DNA from: Arthrobacter yangruifuii
GTDB lineage: Bacteria; Actinomycetota; Actinomycetes; Actinomycetales; Micrococcaceae
Length of the DNA stretch: 64,000 nucleotides
Direction of reading: 5' to 3'
Assembly: GCF_009192775.1 (NCBI RefSeq)
Contig: NZ_VTFX01000004.1
Location: 124,001 to 188,000, forward strand
Numbering within the stretch: the first letter of the stretch is position 1; each line of letters starts with the position of its first letter. Both the position numbers and the translations under genes were made by a program. This document shows positions 17,800 through 27,310 of this stretch, in pieces. The notes under the pieces were generated by a model. The model made no database searches, was not told where the DNA came from, and was given only the letters and a program-made list of their open reading frames with translations.

Positions 17800-19683
17800 T
17801 TAGCCGTCCTTCCGGTTCGGTTCACCGCGGGAAGCGAGGTACTGGGACGCCAGCCGGACGGGTGCATTGGGTGCTCCGTACCCTTCATACCCGCCGCGAC
17901 GCTCCACCACTTCGAAGAACACGTTGCCCACGGTGCCGGTGTAGAAGTGCAGGAAGGCACCGTCGCCGTCGCGGTCATAGAGCAGGTTCAACTCCTGCAG
18001 TTCGGCCAGGAATTCCGGATCAAGCCGGAAGCGGGCAGCCAGATCCTCATAGTAGTTGGCCGGCACCGGAAGGAACCGCAGCCCCCTTTCCGCTGCGGAA
18101 CGTGCCGTCGCTATCAGGTCGGTGGAGGTGAAGGCCACGTGCTGGGGGTACTCCGCACCGCCCGGCCCGGATTCCACGATCAACGGGGCGATGTTCAGTG
18201 CCAGCCGCACCCCGCCGTCGGCGCTGCGCATCACCTGGCTGCGGACCAGGCCCATGGGGCTGGGAACCTCCTGCGAGGCAATGGGCGTCAGGGAGAGCGT
18301 GGACTCGTAGAACAGCACCGCCTCGTCGAAGTGCTGCCAGGGCTGCGACAGGTTGATGTGGTCAATGGCCGAGATCAGCGGCTGCGCCGGCTGCCCGCCG
18401 GTTTGTGCCCCGCCGGTTTCCGCGGGGCCGAACTCGTCCGCCCACGCGGCAGTCCCGTCGGCCGTGGCTTCGCAGAGGAAAACCTCCGTGGAGTCCGGGG
18501 CAAACACGGCCTGCAGCACCTGCTCATCGGCCTGGCTGCGCCGGGGTACCGGGCTGGCGCGCAGCTGCACCGCACGGGACGCAGCGGCCAGCGGGTCCTG
18601 CACGTCCAGCCCCAGAGCGGAGATGCCCGGTTCCATGCCGCCGGCCTGCTGTCCGTTGATGATCACCCGCGCAGTGCCCGAGGTCCACAGCTGCACGGGT
18701 TTGCTCCGGTGCCGGCCGGCGAAGGTAAAGCCCAGCTGGTACAGGAGCTCGGAGACGGCGTCCGGATTCCCGGCCTTGACTTCGGCGAAGTTGAATCCGG
18801 TGGGCTCGGCCACGCCCGGGAGGGTCGCGAGGGACATCGGATACTGCGTGCCGCCGTCATGCTGCCCGAGATACGATGCCGTGCGTTCCTCCAGCCAGAT
18901 GAGGGACCGCATGGCGTCCACGGCGGTGCGGTCCTCGGCGGTCTGCCGGAAAACGTCGTTGAAAATCTCCAGGGATACCGGCCCGTCATAGCCGCTGCGG
19001 ACCAGGTGCGCCATGAACCGCACCAGGTCGAAGGCTCCCTCGCCGGGAAAGACCCGGTAGTGCCGGCTCCAGGACAGGACGTCCAGGGATAGTTCCGGGG
19101 CGTCGGCCAGCTGGACGAAAAAGATTTTCTCCGCCGGGATTTTTTCGATTGCCGCCGGGTCCCAGCCGCGGGAGAGGATGTGGAAACTGTCCAGGCAGGT
19201 ACCGATCTGCGGGTGGTCGGCCAGGTCCACAATGCGCTGGGCATGCTCGAAATCATTCACGTAGCGCCCCCAGGCGAGGGCTTCGTAGGCCACCTTCACC
19301 CCGTAACCCGCCGCCAGCCCGCCCAGCAGGCGCAGGTGTTCCGCCGCCACGGCGTCGTCGTCAATGGTGGCCGTGCCGACGTTGCTGCACAGCAGCATGG
19401 TTCCGATTCCCAGCCGGTTCATCAATTCGAACTTGGCCCGTGCCCGCTCCAGGTTGGCATCCAGCAGCGGGCCGTCCACGCCTTCAAAGTCGCGGAACGG
19501 CTGGTACAGGTCCAGGGTCAGGCCCAGGCTCTCCGCGAGGGCGCGGATCTGCTCCGGGCTGGACGGGGATACCAGAAGGTCGGGTTCGAAGATTTCAACG
19601 CCGTCGAACCCCGCATCGGCGCAGGCACGCATTTTCTCTTCGAGCGTCCCGCTCAGGCAGACGGTGGCAATTGACGTGCGCAT
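17800..19683 (-). CDS. quiC: 3-dehydroshikimate dehydratase fused to an HPPD-like VOC domain
   Basis: 627 residues. The N-terminal half (about 1-285) is a sugar-phosphate isomerase/AP-endonuclease-2 TIM barrel (IATVCLSGTLEEKMRACADAG ... CLDSFHILSRGWDP ... FVQLADAP ... VSLEIFNDVF) with the metal-binding Glu/Asp/His residues. The C-terminal half has two VOC repeats like 4-hydroxyphenylpyruvate dioxygenase (AIDHINLSQPWQHFDEAVLF ... GDGAFLHFYTG ... FFEVVERRGGYEGYG). This architecture is QuiC-type dehydratase, which converts 3-dehydroshikimate to protocatechuate. It is the middle gene of the dehydrogenase-dehydratase-regulator unit, 19 bp after the dehydrogenase. Confidence 0.92.
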   Translation of the reverse strand: MRTSIATVCLSGTLEEKMRACADAGFDGVEIFEPDLLVSPSSPEQIRALAESLGLTLDLYQPFRDFEGVDGPLLDANLERARAKFELMNRLGIGTMLLCSNVGTATIDDDAVAAEHLRLLGGLAAGYGVKVAYEALAWGRYVNDFEHAQRIVDLADHPQIGTCLDSFHILSRGWDPAAIEKIPAEKIFFVQLADAPELSLDVLSWSRHYRVFPGEGAFDLVRFMAHLVRSGYDGPVSLEIFNDVFRQTAEDRTAVDAMRSLIWLEERTASYLGQHDGGTQYPMSLATLPGVAEPTGFNFAEVKAGNPDAVSELLYQLGFTFAGRHRSKPVQLWTSGTARVIINGQQAGGMEPGISALGLDVQDPLAAASRAVQLRASPVPRRSQADEQVLQAVFAPDSTEVFLCEATADGTAAWADEFGPAETGGAQTGGQPAQPLISAIDHINLSQPWQHFDEAVLFYESTLSLTPIASQEVPSPMGLVRSQVMRSADGGVRLALNIAPLIVESGPGGAEYPQHVAFTSTDLIATARSAAERGLRFLPVPANYYEDLAARFRLDPEFLAELQELNLLYDRDGDGAFLHFYTGTVGNVFFEVVERRGGYEGYGAPNAPVRLASQYLASRGEPNRKDG

Positions 19684-19702
19684 GATGCTCCGGTTCCGGC
19701 CC

Positions 19703-20575
19703 TCAGCGGCCCTGGTCGATGAGTTCGTGGAAGTGGGCGAGCATCCGCTCGGCGTCGGGGCGGATGCCGGTGATCAGCTCGAAGGCGTCCACTGCCTGCC
19801 CCACGGCCATCCGGCCCCCGTCGAGCACCCGGCAGCCCATTGCCCGGGCACCGCGGATCAGCTCCGTTTCCACCGGGCGGTAGACGACGTCGGCCACCCA
19901 CTGGGAGGGGCTGAGCAGCTGCAGGTCGACGGCGATGCCGGGATGGGAGTGCATTCCCACCGGGGTGGCATGAACCAGGCCGTCGGCTCCGGGCAGGACG
20001 GAGGGAAGGTCCGCCGGAGTGCCGGAAGTAATCCGCCGGTCCGGGAAGAGTCCGGACAGCGCCGCGGCGCGTTCGGCCGCCCGCAGGGGATCCAGGTCCA
20101 GCAGTGTCAGGGCGCCGGTGCCCGCCTTGAGCAGGGCGTAGGCTACGGCTGCCCCGGCTCCGCCCACGCCCAGCTGCACCACCGAGTCCAGGGCCGCATC
20201 CGGAAGCCCGCCGGCCAGTGCCCCGCCGAAGCCGGAAAAGTCGGTGTTGTGTCCGAGGAACCGGCCGTCCCGGATCAGGACCGTGTTGACCGCGCCCAGC
20301 CGGGCGGCGTCGTCGGACACCTCGTCCAGTTCCGCCAGGACCAGCTGCTTGCAGGGATGGGTGACGTTGAAGGCGTTGAAGCCCAGGTCCCGGCATGCAC
20401 GCAGCAGTGCGCCGACGTCGGTGCCCGGGCGGCCCAGGGTGGTGAGGTCGATGGGCCGGTAGATATACCGCAGCCCCTGCTGATCCGCTTCCCTTTCATG
20501 CATGGGAGGAGTGAGGGAGGCCGTGATGCCTTCCCCGATCAGTCCGACAATAAATGATTCGCCGGTGCCGCTCAT
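19703..20575 (-). CDS. quinate/shikimate dehydrogenase (QsuD/AroE family)
   Basis: 290 residues with GGAAGGA before the ATG. The substrate domain contains FNAFNVTHPCKQLVLAELDE with the catalytic Lys and later NTDFSGFGGAL with the catalytic Asp. The nucleotide domain has VVQLGVGGAGAAVAYALLK, and TLLDLDPLRA places an Asp after the second strand, which favours NAD over NADP. SLTPPMHE replaces the usual SxSP. This is the catabolic QsuD type rather than biosynthetic AroE. With quiC it takes quinate/shikimate towards protocatechuate; the dehydroquinase step is not in the window. Confidence 0.9.
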   Translation of the reverse strand: MSGTGESFIVGLIGEGITASLTPPMHEREADQQGLRYIYRPIDLTTLGRPGTDVGALLRACRDLGFNAFNVTHPCKQLVLAELDEVSDDAARLGAVNTVLIRDGRFLGHNTDFSGFGGALAGGLPDAALDSVVQLGVGGAGAAVAYALLKAGTGALTLLDLDPLRAAERAAALSGLFPDRRITSGTPADLPSVLPGADGLVHATPVGMHSHPGIAVDLQLLSPSQWVADVVYRPVETELIRGARAMGCRVLDGGRMAVGQAVDAFELITGIRPDAERMLAHFHELIDQGR

Positions 20576-20683
20576 GGCGCTGTTCCTTCCGGTCCAAACG
20601 TGGCGGGCCGGTTCCTTTACATGCGCCGCGGGTTTCCGCTGCCGCTTGCCCGGCCTGTAACTGTGGGCTACATTACTTCAAGC

Positions 20684-20717
20684 GTACGGAGAATGCACAA
20701 GTGTGCGGATAACGCAC
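20684..20717. promoter_or_regulatory. tandem operator for the IclR regulator
   Basis: Two 15-bp repeats, GTACGGAGAATGCAC (20684-20698) and GTGCGGATAACGCAC (20703-20717), lie 19 bp apart in the intergenic region between the dehydrogenase and the transporter. Both fit GTRCGGAKAAYGCAC; the second is also palindromic at its ends (GTGCG/CGCAC). The pattern resembles G-T-x-C-G ... C-G-x-A-C sites known for PcaU/PobR-type IclR regulators. Confidence 0.7.
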
Positions 20718-20775
20718 GGAATTTTCCATCCTAGATCTGCCCCCCTTCACCTCAGCCACCGTCAGGAGAGATGCA

Positions 20776-22122
20776 ATGGACGCATCCGCCCCCGCTGGGC
20801 CGGCAACGGGCAAGACCCCGCGCAAGGCCGCCACTGCCAGCTTCATGGGCAGTGCCGTCGAGTACTACGACTTCTTCATCTTCGGTTCCGCCGCCGCGCT
20901 CATTTTCCCGCGGGTGTTCTTCCCGGATGCCGACGCCCAGGCCAGCGTGATGTCGCTGGCCACCTTCGGCTTCGCCTACATTGCCCGTCCGGTCGGCGCC
21001 GTCATCCTCGGGCACTTCGGGGACCGGGTGGGGCGCCAGAAGGTCCTCATGTTCACCCTGCTGCTGATGGGCGGGTCCACCTTCCTCATCGGCTGCCTGC
21101 CGGACTTCAGCACGATCGGCTGGTGGGCGCCGGTCCTGCTGGTTCTCTGCCGGTTGATGCAGGGTCTTTCCGCCGCCGGCGAGCAGGCCGGTGCCAGTTC
21201 CATGACCCTGGAGCACGCACCGGACAACCGCCGCTCCTTCTTCACGTCCTGGACGCTGACCGGCACGCAGGGCGGGCAGATCCTTGCCGCCCTGGTGTTC
21301 ATCCCCGTGGTGGCCCTGCCGGATGACATCAAATACGGCATCGGCTGGCGCATCCCGTTCTGGCTGAGTGCCGTGGTTGTCCTCGTGACGTATTTCATCC
21401 GGCGCTCGCTGCACGAAACCCCCACCTTCACGGAGGCCAAGGAACGCAACGAAATTGTGAAGCTTCCGGTGGGTGTGCTGCTCAAGGACCACTGGCGCGA
21501 CGTGCTGCGGGTCATCTGCTGTGCCTTCATCGCTGCCGTCTCCACCGTGTACGGAACACTGGCCATCAAGTACGGCACGGAGGTGGGCAACGTGAACGCG
21601 GACATCACGCTGTGGCTCGTGGTTGCCGGCAACGTTTTCGCGCTGTTCACGCAGCCGCTGTTTGGCCGGCTGGCGGACCGGATCGGGCGCCGTCCGGTCT
21701 TCATCTACGGCGCAGTATCCAGCGCGGCGATCATGCCGTTCTACCTGCTGTCCATGGAATCCGGGAACACGCTGCTGCAGTTCGCCCTCTCCGTTGCGGT
21801 CTTCTCCTTCGGCTACGCGGCGGCGAACGCTGTCTGGCCGTCCTTCTACGGGGAAATGTTCAGCGCCAAGGTCCGCTTCTCCGGCCTCGCCATCGGAACC
21901 CAGCTCGGGTTCCTGATGGCCGGATTCGCACCCTCCATCGTCGCTGCCATCGGCGGCCTGGAACCGGGCGGGTGGGCAGTGACCAGCATTTTCACCGGCG
22001 TGATCTGCGCCATTGCAGCGGTTTCCGCGCTCACCGCGCGGGAAACCGCGCATGTCCCGACGGCGGAACTGGGCCTGGATCTGGACCGGGCCGCAGCGCC
22101 GGTGCGCCCCGCCACGGCGTAG
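20776..22122 (+). CDS. MHS-family MFS transporter, probably shikimate/quinate uptake (ShiA-like)
   Basis: 448 residues, ATG at 20776 after AGGAGAG. The metabolite:H+ symporter signature is clear: ASFMGSAVEYYDFFIFGSAA in helix 1, ARPVGAVILGHFGDRVGRQK in loop 2-3 and LCRLMQGLSAAGEQAGASS in helix 4. The MHS group includes ShiA, ProP and KgtP. Divergent placement from the quinate/shikimate genes with shared operators argues for a hydroaromatic acid substrate. Confidence 0.88.
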   Translation: MDASAPAGPATGKTPRKAATASFMGSAVEYYDFFIFGSAAALIFPRVFFPDADAQASVMSLATFGFAYIARPVGAVILGHFGDRVGRQKVLMFTLLLMGGSTFLIGCLPDFSTIGWWAPVLLVLCRLMQGLSAAGEQAGASSMTLEHAPDNRRSFFTSWTLTGTQGGQILAALVFIPVVALPDDIKYGIGWRIPFWLSAVVVLVTYFIRRSLHETPTFTEAKERNEIVKLPVGVLLKDHWRDVLRVICCAFIAAVSTVYGTLAIKYGTEVGNVNADITLWLVVAGNVFALFTQPLFGRLADRIGRRPVFIYGAVSSAAIMPFYLLSMESGNTLLQFALSVAVFSFGYAAANAVWPSFYGEMFSAKVRFSGLAIGTQLGFLMAGFAPSIVAAIGGLEPGGWAVTSIFTGVICAIAAVSALTARETAHVPTAELGLDLDRAAAPVRPATA

Positions 22123-22150
22123 GACGTCCGCCCGGCGGCATGCGCAGAAC

Positions 22151-22192
22151 CGGCAGGGCCGGGACGGGAGCCTTCCCGTCCCGGCCCTGCCG
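22151..22192. terminator. intrinsic terminator between transporter and ABC1 kinase genes
   Basis: A perfect 19-bp GC-rich inverted repeat with loop GCCT (CGGCAGGGCCGGGACGGGA and its complement) lies between two converging genes. No T-run follows, so termination would rest on stem strength. Confidence 0.65.
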
Positions 22193-22231
22193 TCTCTGCT
22201 GTCCCTGTCCTTACCGTCTGCTGCTCCGGCG

Positions 22232-23890
22232 TTACATGCCGCGCAGCCGGGCACGGCGCGATGTCCAGGCGATGTAGCCGCCCAGCGCCCCCGTGGCGGC
22301 CAGCCCGGCACTCATCAGGGGTGCCTGCCACGATTTCCAGCGGGACGAATCCCCGAGGGTCAGCTCCCCCACTCCCCGGATGAACGCCGAGGCGAAGATG
22401 GCCGCCACCATCCGGTTTCCCACCCGCTCCAGACGGATGACCAGCGGGAACAGTTCCTCGGCGCGGATATGGACTTCCATACCCTCCACGTCCAGGGTGT
22501 TCATCAGCCGGCGCACCTGGTCCGGCAGTTCCGTACTCAGCTCCAGCACTTCCGTTCCGGCGCGGCCGAGCCTGCGGGCGTAGTTCACGGGGTTGAGCTG
22601 CTGCAGGGCCATCCGGCGTGCATAGGGCCCCAACGTGGGCCCCAGCCGGAACTGCGGATCCAGCACCTCCCCCATCCCCTCGGTCAGGATCAGCATGCGC
22701 AGCAGCAGCGCCATTTCCCGCGGGAGCTGGATGTGGTGCGTACGCAGGATGCCCAGCCCGGTGGTGATGATGCTTCCCACCGGCACGCTGCCCAGGTCCT
22801 TGCCGGAATACAGCCGGATCAGCGGCCCCAGGTCCATGCTGAGCTTCACCCGGTTCACCCGCCTTCCGGAGGCATTGATCCGCACCAGCGCATTGGTCAT
22901 CCGCTCCGGATCCTTGCGCATGATGCCGATAAACAGGGCCGAGAGCTGGCTGCGCAGTTTTTCATCCACCTCCCCCACCATCCCGAAGTCAATCAGCCCC
23001 ACCCGGCCGCCGGGCTCCACGAACAGATTCCCCGGATGCGGATCAGCATGGAAAAACCCGTCATCGAACACCATCTTCATTTCCACCCGGGAGGCAGCCA
23101 CCGCGAGCGCCGGACGGTCGATCCCGGCGGCGTCGAGTGCCGCAACATCGGTAACCTTCATCCCCCGGATCCGGCCCAGGGTCAGGACCCGGGAGGTGCT
23201 GTGCTCCCAGTACACTGCGGGAATGTCGATTGCCGGATCGTCTTCGAAATTTGCCCGGAACCGGTCCGCGTTGCGTCCCTCCTGGAGGTAGTCCAGCTCG
23301 GTCCGGAGCGTTGCCGCGAATTCATCCATCAGTCCGGGAAGGTCATAGTCCCGGGCTGCTTCCCAGCGTTTGCCGGCCGCATTGGCCAGGTTCTGCAGGA
23401 TCTCCAGGTCCTGCTCCACCTGGGGCACGACGCCGGGCCGCCGCACCTTGACCACCACCTCCGTGCCGTCCTTCAGGGTTGCCGCATAAACCTGCCCAAT
23501 CGAGGCGCTCGCCATGACCGTGGTGTCGAAGGACCCGAAGACCTCCAGCGGGTCCCCGCCCAGTTCCTGCCGCAGCTCCTCCACAATCTGCGGCCAGGGC
23601 ACAGGGTCCGCGTTGTCCTGCAGCTTTGCCAGTTCGCGCTGGTAGTCCGGCGGCAGCAGATCGGGCCGGGTGGAAAGCAGCTGGCCGATCTTCACATAGG
23701 TAGGTCCCAGCTCCTCGAGAGCGGCGCGCAGGTACTGCGGACGGGTTTTGGGCCGCCCCGCCGGCTTCGGAGCCTGCTGCTTCCGGAACGGCAGCCTGCC
23801 CTCAAGGCCCAGGGCGGACACCAGAAACCCCAAACCGTTGCGGGAGAGGATTTCGGCGATCTGCCGGTACCGGTCAAGCTGGCTGATCAT
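22232..23890 (-). CDS. ABC1/AarF/UbiB-family atypical kinase
   Basis: 552 residues. The family-specific KxGQ motif is present (LGPTYVKIGQLLSTRPDLLP) together with the Ala-rich loop (ASASIGQVYAATL), the VVVKVRRPGV lysine, the catalytic FHADPHPGNLF and the metal-binding LIDFGMVGEV. A C-terminal hydrophobic segment (GLAATGALGGYIAW) followed by basic residues anchors it to the membrane. UbiB/COQ8 members are ATPases that help isoprenoid quinone biosynthesis or lipid handling; no quinone gene is adjacent. Confidence 0.93.
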   Translation of the reverse strand: MISQLDRYRQIAEILSRNGLGFLVSALGLEGRLPFRKQQAPKPAGRPKTRPQYLRAALEELGPTYVKIGQLLSTRPDLLPPDYQRELAKLQDNADPVPWPQIVEELRQELGGDPLEVFGSFDTTVMASASIGQVYAATLKDGTEVVVKVRRPGVVPQVEQDLEILQNLANAAGKRWEAARDYDLPGLMDEFAATLRTELDYLQEGRNADRFRANFEDDPAIDIPAVYWEHSTSRVLTLGRIRGMKVTDVAALDAAGIDRPALAVAASRVEMKMVFDDGFFHADPHPGNLFVEPGGRVGLIDFGMVGEVDEKLRSQLSALFIGIMRKDPERMTNALVRINASGRRVNRVKLSMDLGPLIRLYSGKDLGSVPVGSIITTGLGILRTHHIQLPREMALLLRMLILTEGMGEVLDPQFRLGPTLGPYARRMALQQLNPVNYARRLGRAGTEVLELSTELPDQVRRLMNTLDVEGMEVHIRAEELFPLVIRLERVGNRMVAAIFASAFIRGVGELTLGDSSRWKSWQAPLMSAGLAATGALGGYIAWTSRRARLRGM

Positions 23891-24059
23891 GGGTCTGCTC
23901 CGTCCGGGAGATCGCGCGTACTGAGATGCGGTGGTTACCGAAACAGTAACGGGAGGACGGGTTCAACCAACAGGCTCCGGGTCCGGTGCACGCCTCTGCG
24001 GCGGCTCAGCGCCCCGGTCCTCTTCCGGCCGGTGCCGGATGCACCCTAGACTCCGGCAC

Positions 24060-26393
24060 ATGCCAGCTTCCACGCCAGACCAGCCCTCCGTTCCCACGCC
24101 AGAGGAACGGGTATCCGCGCTTCCCCCGGAGGAAAGGCCCGTCCTGCTCTCCGGAGCATCCTTCTGGACCACCGAGGCTGCCGAAGCGGCGGGGCTCCGC
24201 TCCCTGGTGCTCGCGGACGGGCCGCACGGTATCCGGCGTCCGCGAAGCGATGCGGAAGCGGGCATCGGCGATGCGCTGCCTGCCACGTGCTTCCCCGCCG
24301 AATGCCTCACGGCGTGTTCCTGGGACCCGGACCTGCTGGCCCGGCTCGGCACAGCCACGGCAAGGGAAGCGGCGGCGGCACACGTCGACGTCGTGCTGGG
24401 TCCGGGGCTGAACATCAAGCGCACCCCGCTGTGCGGACGCAACTTCGAATACTTCTCCGAAGACCCGCTGCTGGCCGGGACCCTCGGCGCCGCATGGATC
24501 GGAGCCCTCCAGGCGGAAGGGGTAGCGGCCTGCCCCAAGCATTTCGCCGCGAACAACCAAGAAACGGACCGGATGCGCATTGACGCGGTAGTGGATGAAC
24601 GCACGCTGCGCGAGATCTACCTCAGAGCCTTCGAGTCGGTGGTGCGGACGGCCCGGCCGTGGACCCTGATGGCGGCCTACAACAAGGTCAACGGCATCCA
24701 CGCCGCGGAGAACGCCTGGCTGTTGGAAACTGTTCTGCGCGGCGAGTGGGGGTTTGACGGGCTGGTGGTCTCGGACTGGGGCGCCGTCACGGACCGGGCA
24801 GCGTCGCTCGACGCCGGGCTGGACCTGGAGATGCCGGCCAGCAACGGTGTGGGGCTGGATGAACTGCGGGCCGGCCTGGATGCCGGCACGGTGAACCGGG
24901 AGATGGTGGATGCCTCCGCGGCGAGGCTGCTGCAGCTGGCGGACCGCACCGCGTCACCGACGGGCGGGGCCGTGGATCCCGAGGAGCACCACCGGCTGGC
25001 GCGGGAAGCCGCCGCGGCTTCCATGGTGCTGCTGAAGAACGAAGGCGGCGTCCTGCCGCTTGCCCCCTCGCTGCGGCTGGCCGTGGTGGGCGAGCTGGCG
25101 CGCACGCCCCGGTACCAGGGCGCCGGGTCCTCGCAGGTCACCCCCACCCGGGTAAGCGTCCCGCTGGAGGTTTTGGCGGAGCGGACAGCCGCAGCAGTCT
25201 TCGCCGCCGGCTATCGGCTGGATGGAATACCCGACCCGGAGCTGTCCGCCGAAGCAGAGGTCGCGGCAGCGGCGGCAGAGGCGGTGCTGTTCTTCCTGGG
25301 GCTGCCGGAGAACCTGGAATCCGAGGGCTTTGACCGCCCGGACCTGGGCCTGCCGGAGAACCAGCTGGCGGCCCTGCGGGCAGTGACCGCGGCGAACCCC
25401 CGGACGGTGGTGGTCCTGTACAACGGAGGTGCGGTGGACACCGGCTGGGCAGAACAGGTGCCGGCGGTCCTGGAGGCCTGGCTGCCCGGCCAGGCCGGAG
25501 GCGAAGCGCTCGCCGATGTGCTGCTGGGCGAGGTCAACCCCTCCGGGAAGCTGGCCGAGACTTTTCCGCGCCGGCTGGAGGACACGCCGGCGTTCGGAAA
25601 CTATCCGGGCGAGGCCGGCACCGTCCGCTACGGCGAGGGGGTGCTGGTGGGCTACCGGTGGTACGACGCACGGGACATCGAGCCTGCGTTCCCCTTCGGC
25701 CATGGACTGTCCTATACCAGCTTCGAATTCAGCAACCTGGCCCTGGGCCTCACGGATCCGGCCGGCGGGGGGCCGGCCCTGACGGTTGACGCGACCCTGA
25801 CCAATACCGGCACGCGCGCCGGCGCGGAGGTTGTGCAGGTGTACTCCGGCGCACCGGACGACGCCGGTTTCCCGGACGGAGTGCCAGTCCGTCCCCCGCG
25901 TGAGCTGCGGGCCTTCCGCAAGGTGTTCCTGAACCCCGGTGCGTCGGCCCCCGTCGCGTTCACCCTGCCGCTGCCGGACCTGGCACGGTTTGATCCGGCG
26001 TCGGACTCGTGGATTACCGACGGCTGCACCTACCGGATCGACGTCGGCTCCTCCTCCCGGGACATCCGGCTCAGCGGAACGGTGGACCTGCCCGCCCCGG
26101 ACCGCGGCGGGCAGGCACCACTGACGCTTAATTCCACGATCTCCCAGTGGCTGGCTCATCCGCTTGGACAGCAGCTGTTGGGCGGACTTGCAGCGGGCGC
26201 CGGATCTGGTAGCGGGCCTGCCGGGTCTGCCGGGTCTGCTGCCGGCGGGGGCATGGCGGACGCGCTGGCCATGATGGGCAGCATGCCCCTGCGCCGGCTG
26301 GCGCGGTTCCCGGGCAGCCCGCTGACCCCTGAGGTGCTGGCCGCCCTGGAGCAGGCGCTGCGGGCGGCCGGTCCGGACTCGGAACAGTCCTGA
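24060..26393 (+). CDS. glycoside hydrolase family 3 beta-glucosidase
   Basis: 777 residues from the ATG at 24060. N-terminal TIM barrel with LVLADGPHGIRRPR, CPKHFAANNQETDRM and GLVVSDWGAVTDR, whose Asp is the GH3 nucleophile; then the alpha/beta sandwich (VVGELARTPRYQGAGSSQVTP) and the C-terminal Fn3-like domain (GLSYTSFEFSNLAL ... GAEVVQVYSG). A final Gly/Ala/Ser-rich stretch and short helical tail follow. No signal peptide, so probably cytoplasmic. It is the last backbone gene before the accessory array, whose first junction site lies 48 bp beyond its stop. Confidence 0.93.
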   Translation: MPASTPDQPSVPTPEERVSALPPEERPVLLSGASFWTTEAAEAAGLRSLVLADGPHGIRRPRSDAEAGIGDALPATCFPAECLTACSWDPDLLARLGTATAREAAAAHVDVVLGPGLNIKRTPLCGRNFEYFSEDPLLAGTLGAAWIGALQAEGVAACPKHFAANNQETDRMRIDAVVDERTLREIYLRAFESVVRTARPWTLMAAYNKVNGIHAAENAWLLETVLRGEWGFDGLVVSDWGAVTDRAASLDAGLDLEMPASNGVGLDELRAGLDAGTVNREMVDASAARLLQLADRTASPTGGAVDPEEHHRLAREAAAASMVLLKNEGGVLPLAPSLRLAVVGELARTPRYQGAGSSQVTPTRVSVPLEVLAERTAAAVFAAGYRLDGIPDPELSAEAEVAAAAAEAVLFFLGLPENLESEGFDRPDLGLPENQLAALRAVTAANPRTVVVLYNGGAVDTGWAEQVPAVLEAWLPGQAGGEALADVLLGEVNPSGKLAETFPRRLEDTPAFGNYPGEAGTVRYGEGVLVGYRWYDARDIEPAFPFGHGLSYTSFEFSNLALGLTDPAGGGPALTVDATLTNTGTRAGAEVVQVYSGAPDDAGFPDGVPVRPPRELRAFRKVFLNPGASAPVAFTLPLPDLARFDPASDSWITDGCTYRIDVGSSSRDIRLSGTVDLPAPDRGGQAPLTLNSTISQWLAHPLGQQLLGGLAAGAGSGSGPAGSAGSAAGGGMADALAMMGSMPLRRLARFPGSPLTPEVLAALEQALRAAGPDSEQS

Positions 26394-26440
26394 CACCAAG
26401 CCGGAGACCGAGTGTGCGCTGCCATCAACCACGGCCATGC

Positions 26441-26463
26441 CAAGGCGATCCCTCAACGGAACG
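26441..26463 (+). repeat. array junction site 1
   Basis: GGCGATCCCTCAACGGAACGC. Matches the right half of the recurrent site (GATCCCTCAACGG) and marks the left edge of the accessory array, between the GH3 gene and the first unit. Confidence 0.55.
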
Positions 26464-26490
26464 CTCTATCTAGCTCGTCAGTTCTAAGCC

Positions 26491-27090
26491 CTAACGGTAA
26501 AAGGGCAGGTTCTCATTCTTCTCGGCCGTAACGACGTCGAGGCTTGGTTCGGTCAATAGGTGATCGATCAGTTCACGCTGGCCCCCGATGCCGGCCCAAT
26601 GGGGATCGATGTCTTTGGTGATGCACCAGGAACGGTCCGAGGGCCATATGAAGGCAGGAAGCGGCGTGGGGTGATTCGTTTCCGCCTGCCAGGAGTCCTC
26701 AAGCGCCCCGGAGACAAGGTCCGGCAGCGAGACCCTGCACAGGTAGTACTCGCGGTTTGGGACCACCACACGGGGTGTGCGCAGCACGGATTGGGGGAAC
26801 GCATCCTCACCCCACCCGTCCCACAGCAGCGCATAGCCCTCGGTAGGCGAGCCGGAGCGCTGGAGCAAGGCCCCAACCGCGACGCGGAATTGATCAGTAT
26901 CAGACGGGGCCTCTCTCCGGCCCGCACCCTCGTTTTCGGACTGACCGGCATAGGCGGGATCGGGGATGAACCGCAGTCGTGCGTAGGCCGGGAATCCCGG
27001 AGGGCCCAACGTCACCAGGCTCCACCACTGCTCCCCACTGGTGGCGATCCACTCCGCGGGCGCCTGGTCACAGCAAGGAAAGAACGTCAT
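26491..27090 (-). CDS. uncharacterised Trp-rich protein, paralog of the protein encoded at 59373-60125
   Basis: 199 residues. No known domain was recognised. It shares an ordered set of segments with the backbone gene at 59373-60125: ALLWDGWG against AGLWDGWG; VVPNREYYLCR against ELPARNYLLFA; FIWPSDRSWCITKDID against LLWPADAAWFLASEVD; GGQRELIDHLL against GGSAELIRNLL. The two therefore belong to one family with a WP(A/S)D-x-x-W core. It makes up the whole first unit of the array, between junction sites 1 and 2. No leaderless promoter was found at this start. Confidence 0.7.
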   Translation of the reverse strand: MTFFPCCDQAPAEWIATSGEQWWSLVTLGPPGFPAYARLRFIPDPAYAGQSENEGAGRREAPSDTDQFRVAVGALLQRSGSPTEGYALLWDGWGEDAFPQSVLRTPRVVVPNREYYLCRVSLPDLVSGALEDSWQAETNHPTPLPAFIWPSDRSWCITKDIDPHWAGIGGQRELIDHLLTEPSLDVVTAEKNENLPFYR

Positions 27091-27147
27091 CCGGTCATGA
27101 TGTCATCGACAACTGGTGCACTGTAAAGCATTCCTACGAGACGATCG

Positions 27148-27171
27148 CCCGTCAGCCGATGCCTGAGCGAC
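27148..27171 (+). repeat. array junction site 2
   Basis: CCCGTCAGCCGATGCCTGAG carries the left half of the recurrent site (GTAAGCCGAT with one change) and a diverged right half. It separates the Trp-rich protein gene from the sdpI-like gene. Confidence 0.5.
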
Positions 27172-27310
27172 ATTTCGGAGGAAGGCTCTGGCTAGACTCG
27201 CATAACCGACTTTAAACTGCTGCTGATCCCAAACCACCATCGCCGAACCGTCGGTATTGCACGGAGCCGTTCCGTTTTTTCCTATTGCCGTGGGCGTCTA
27301 GGTTGGGCAC

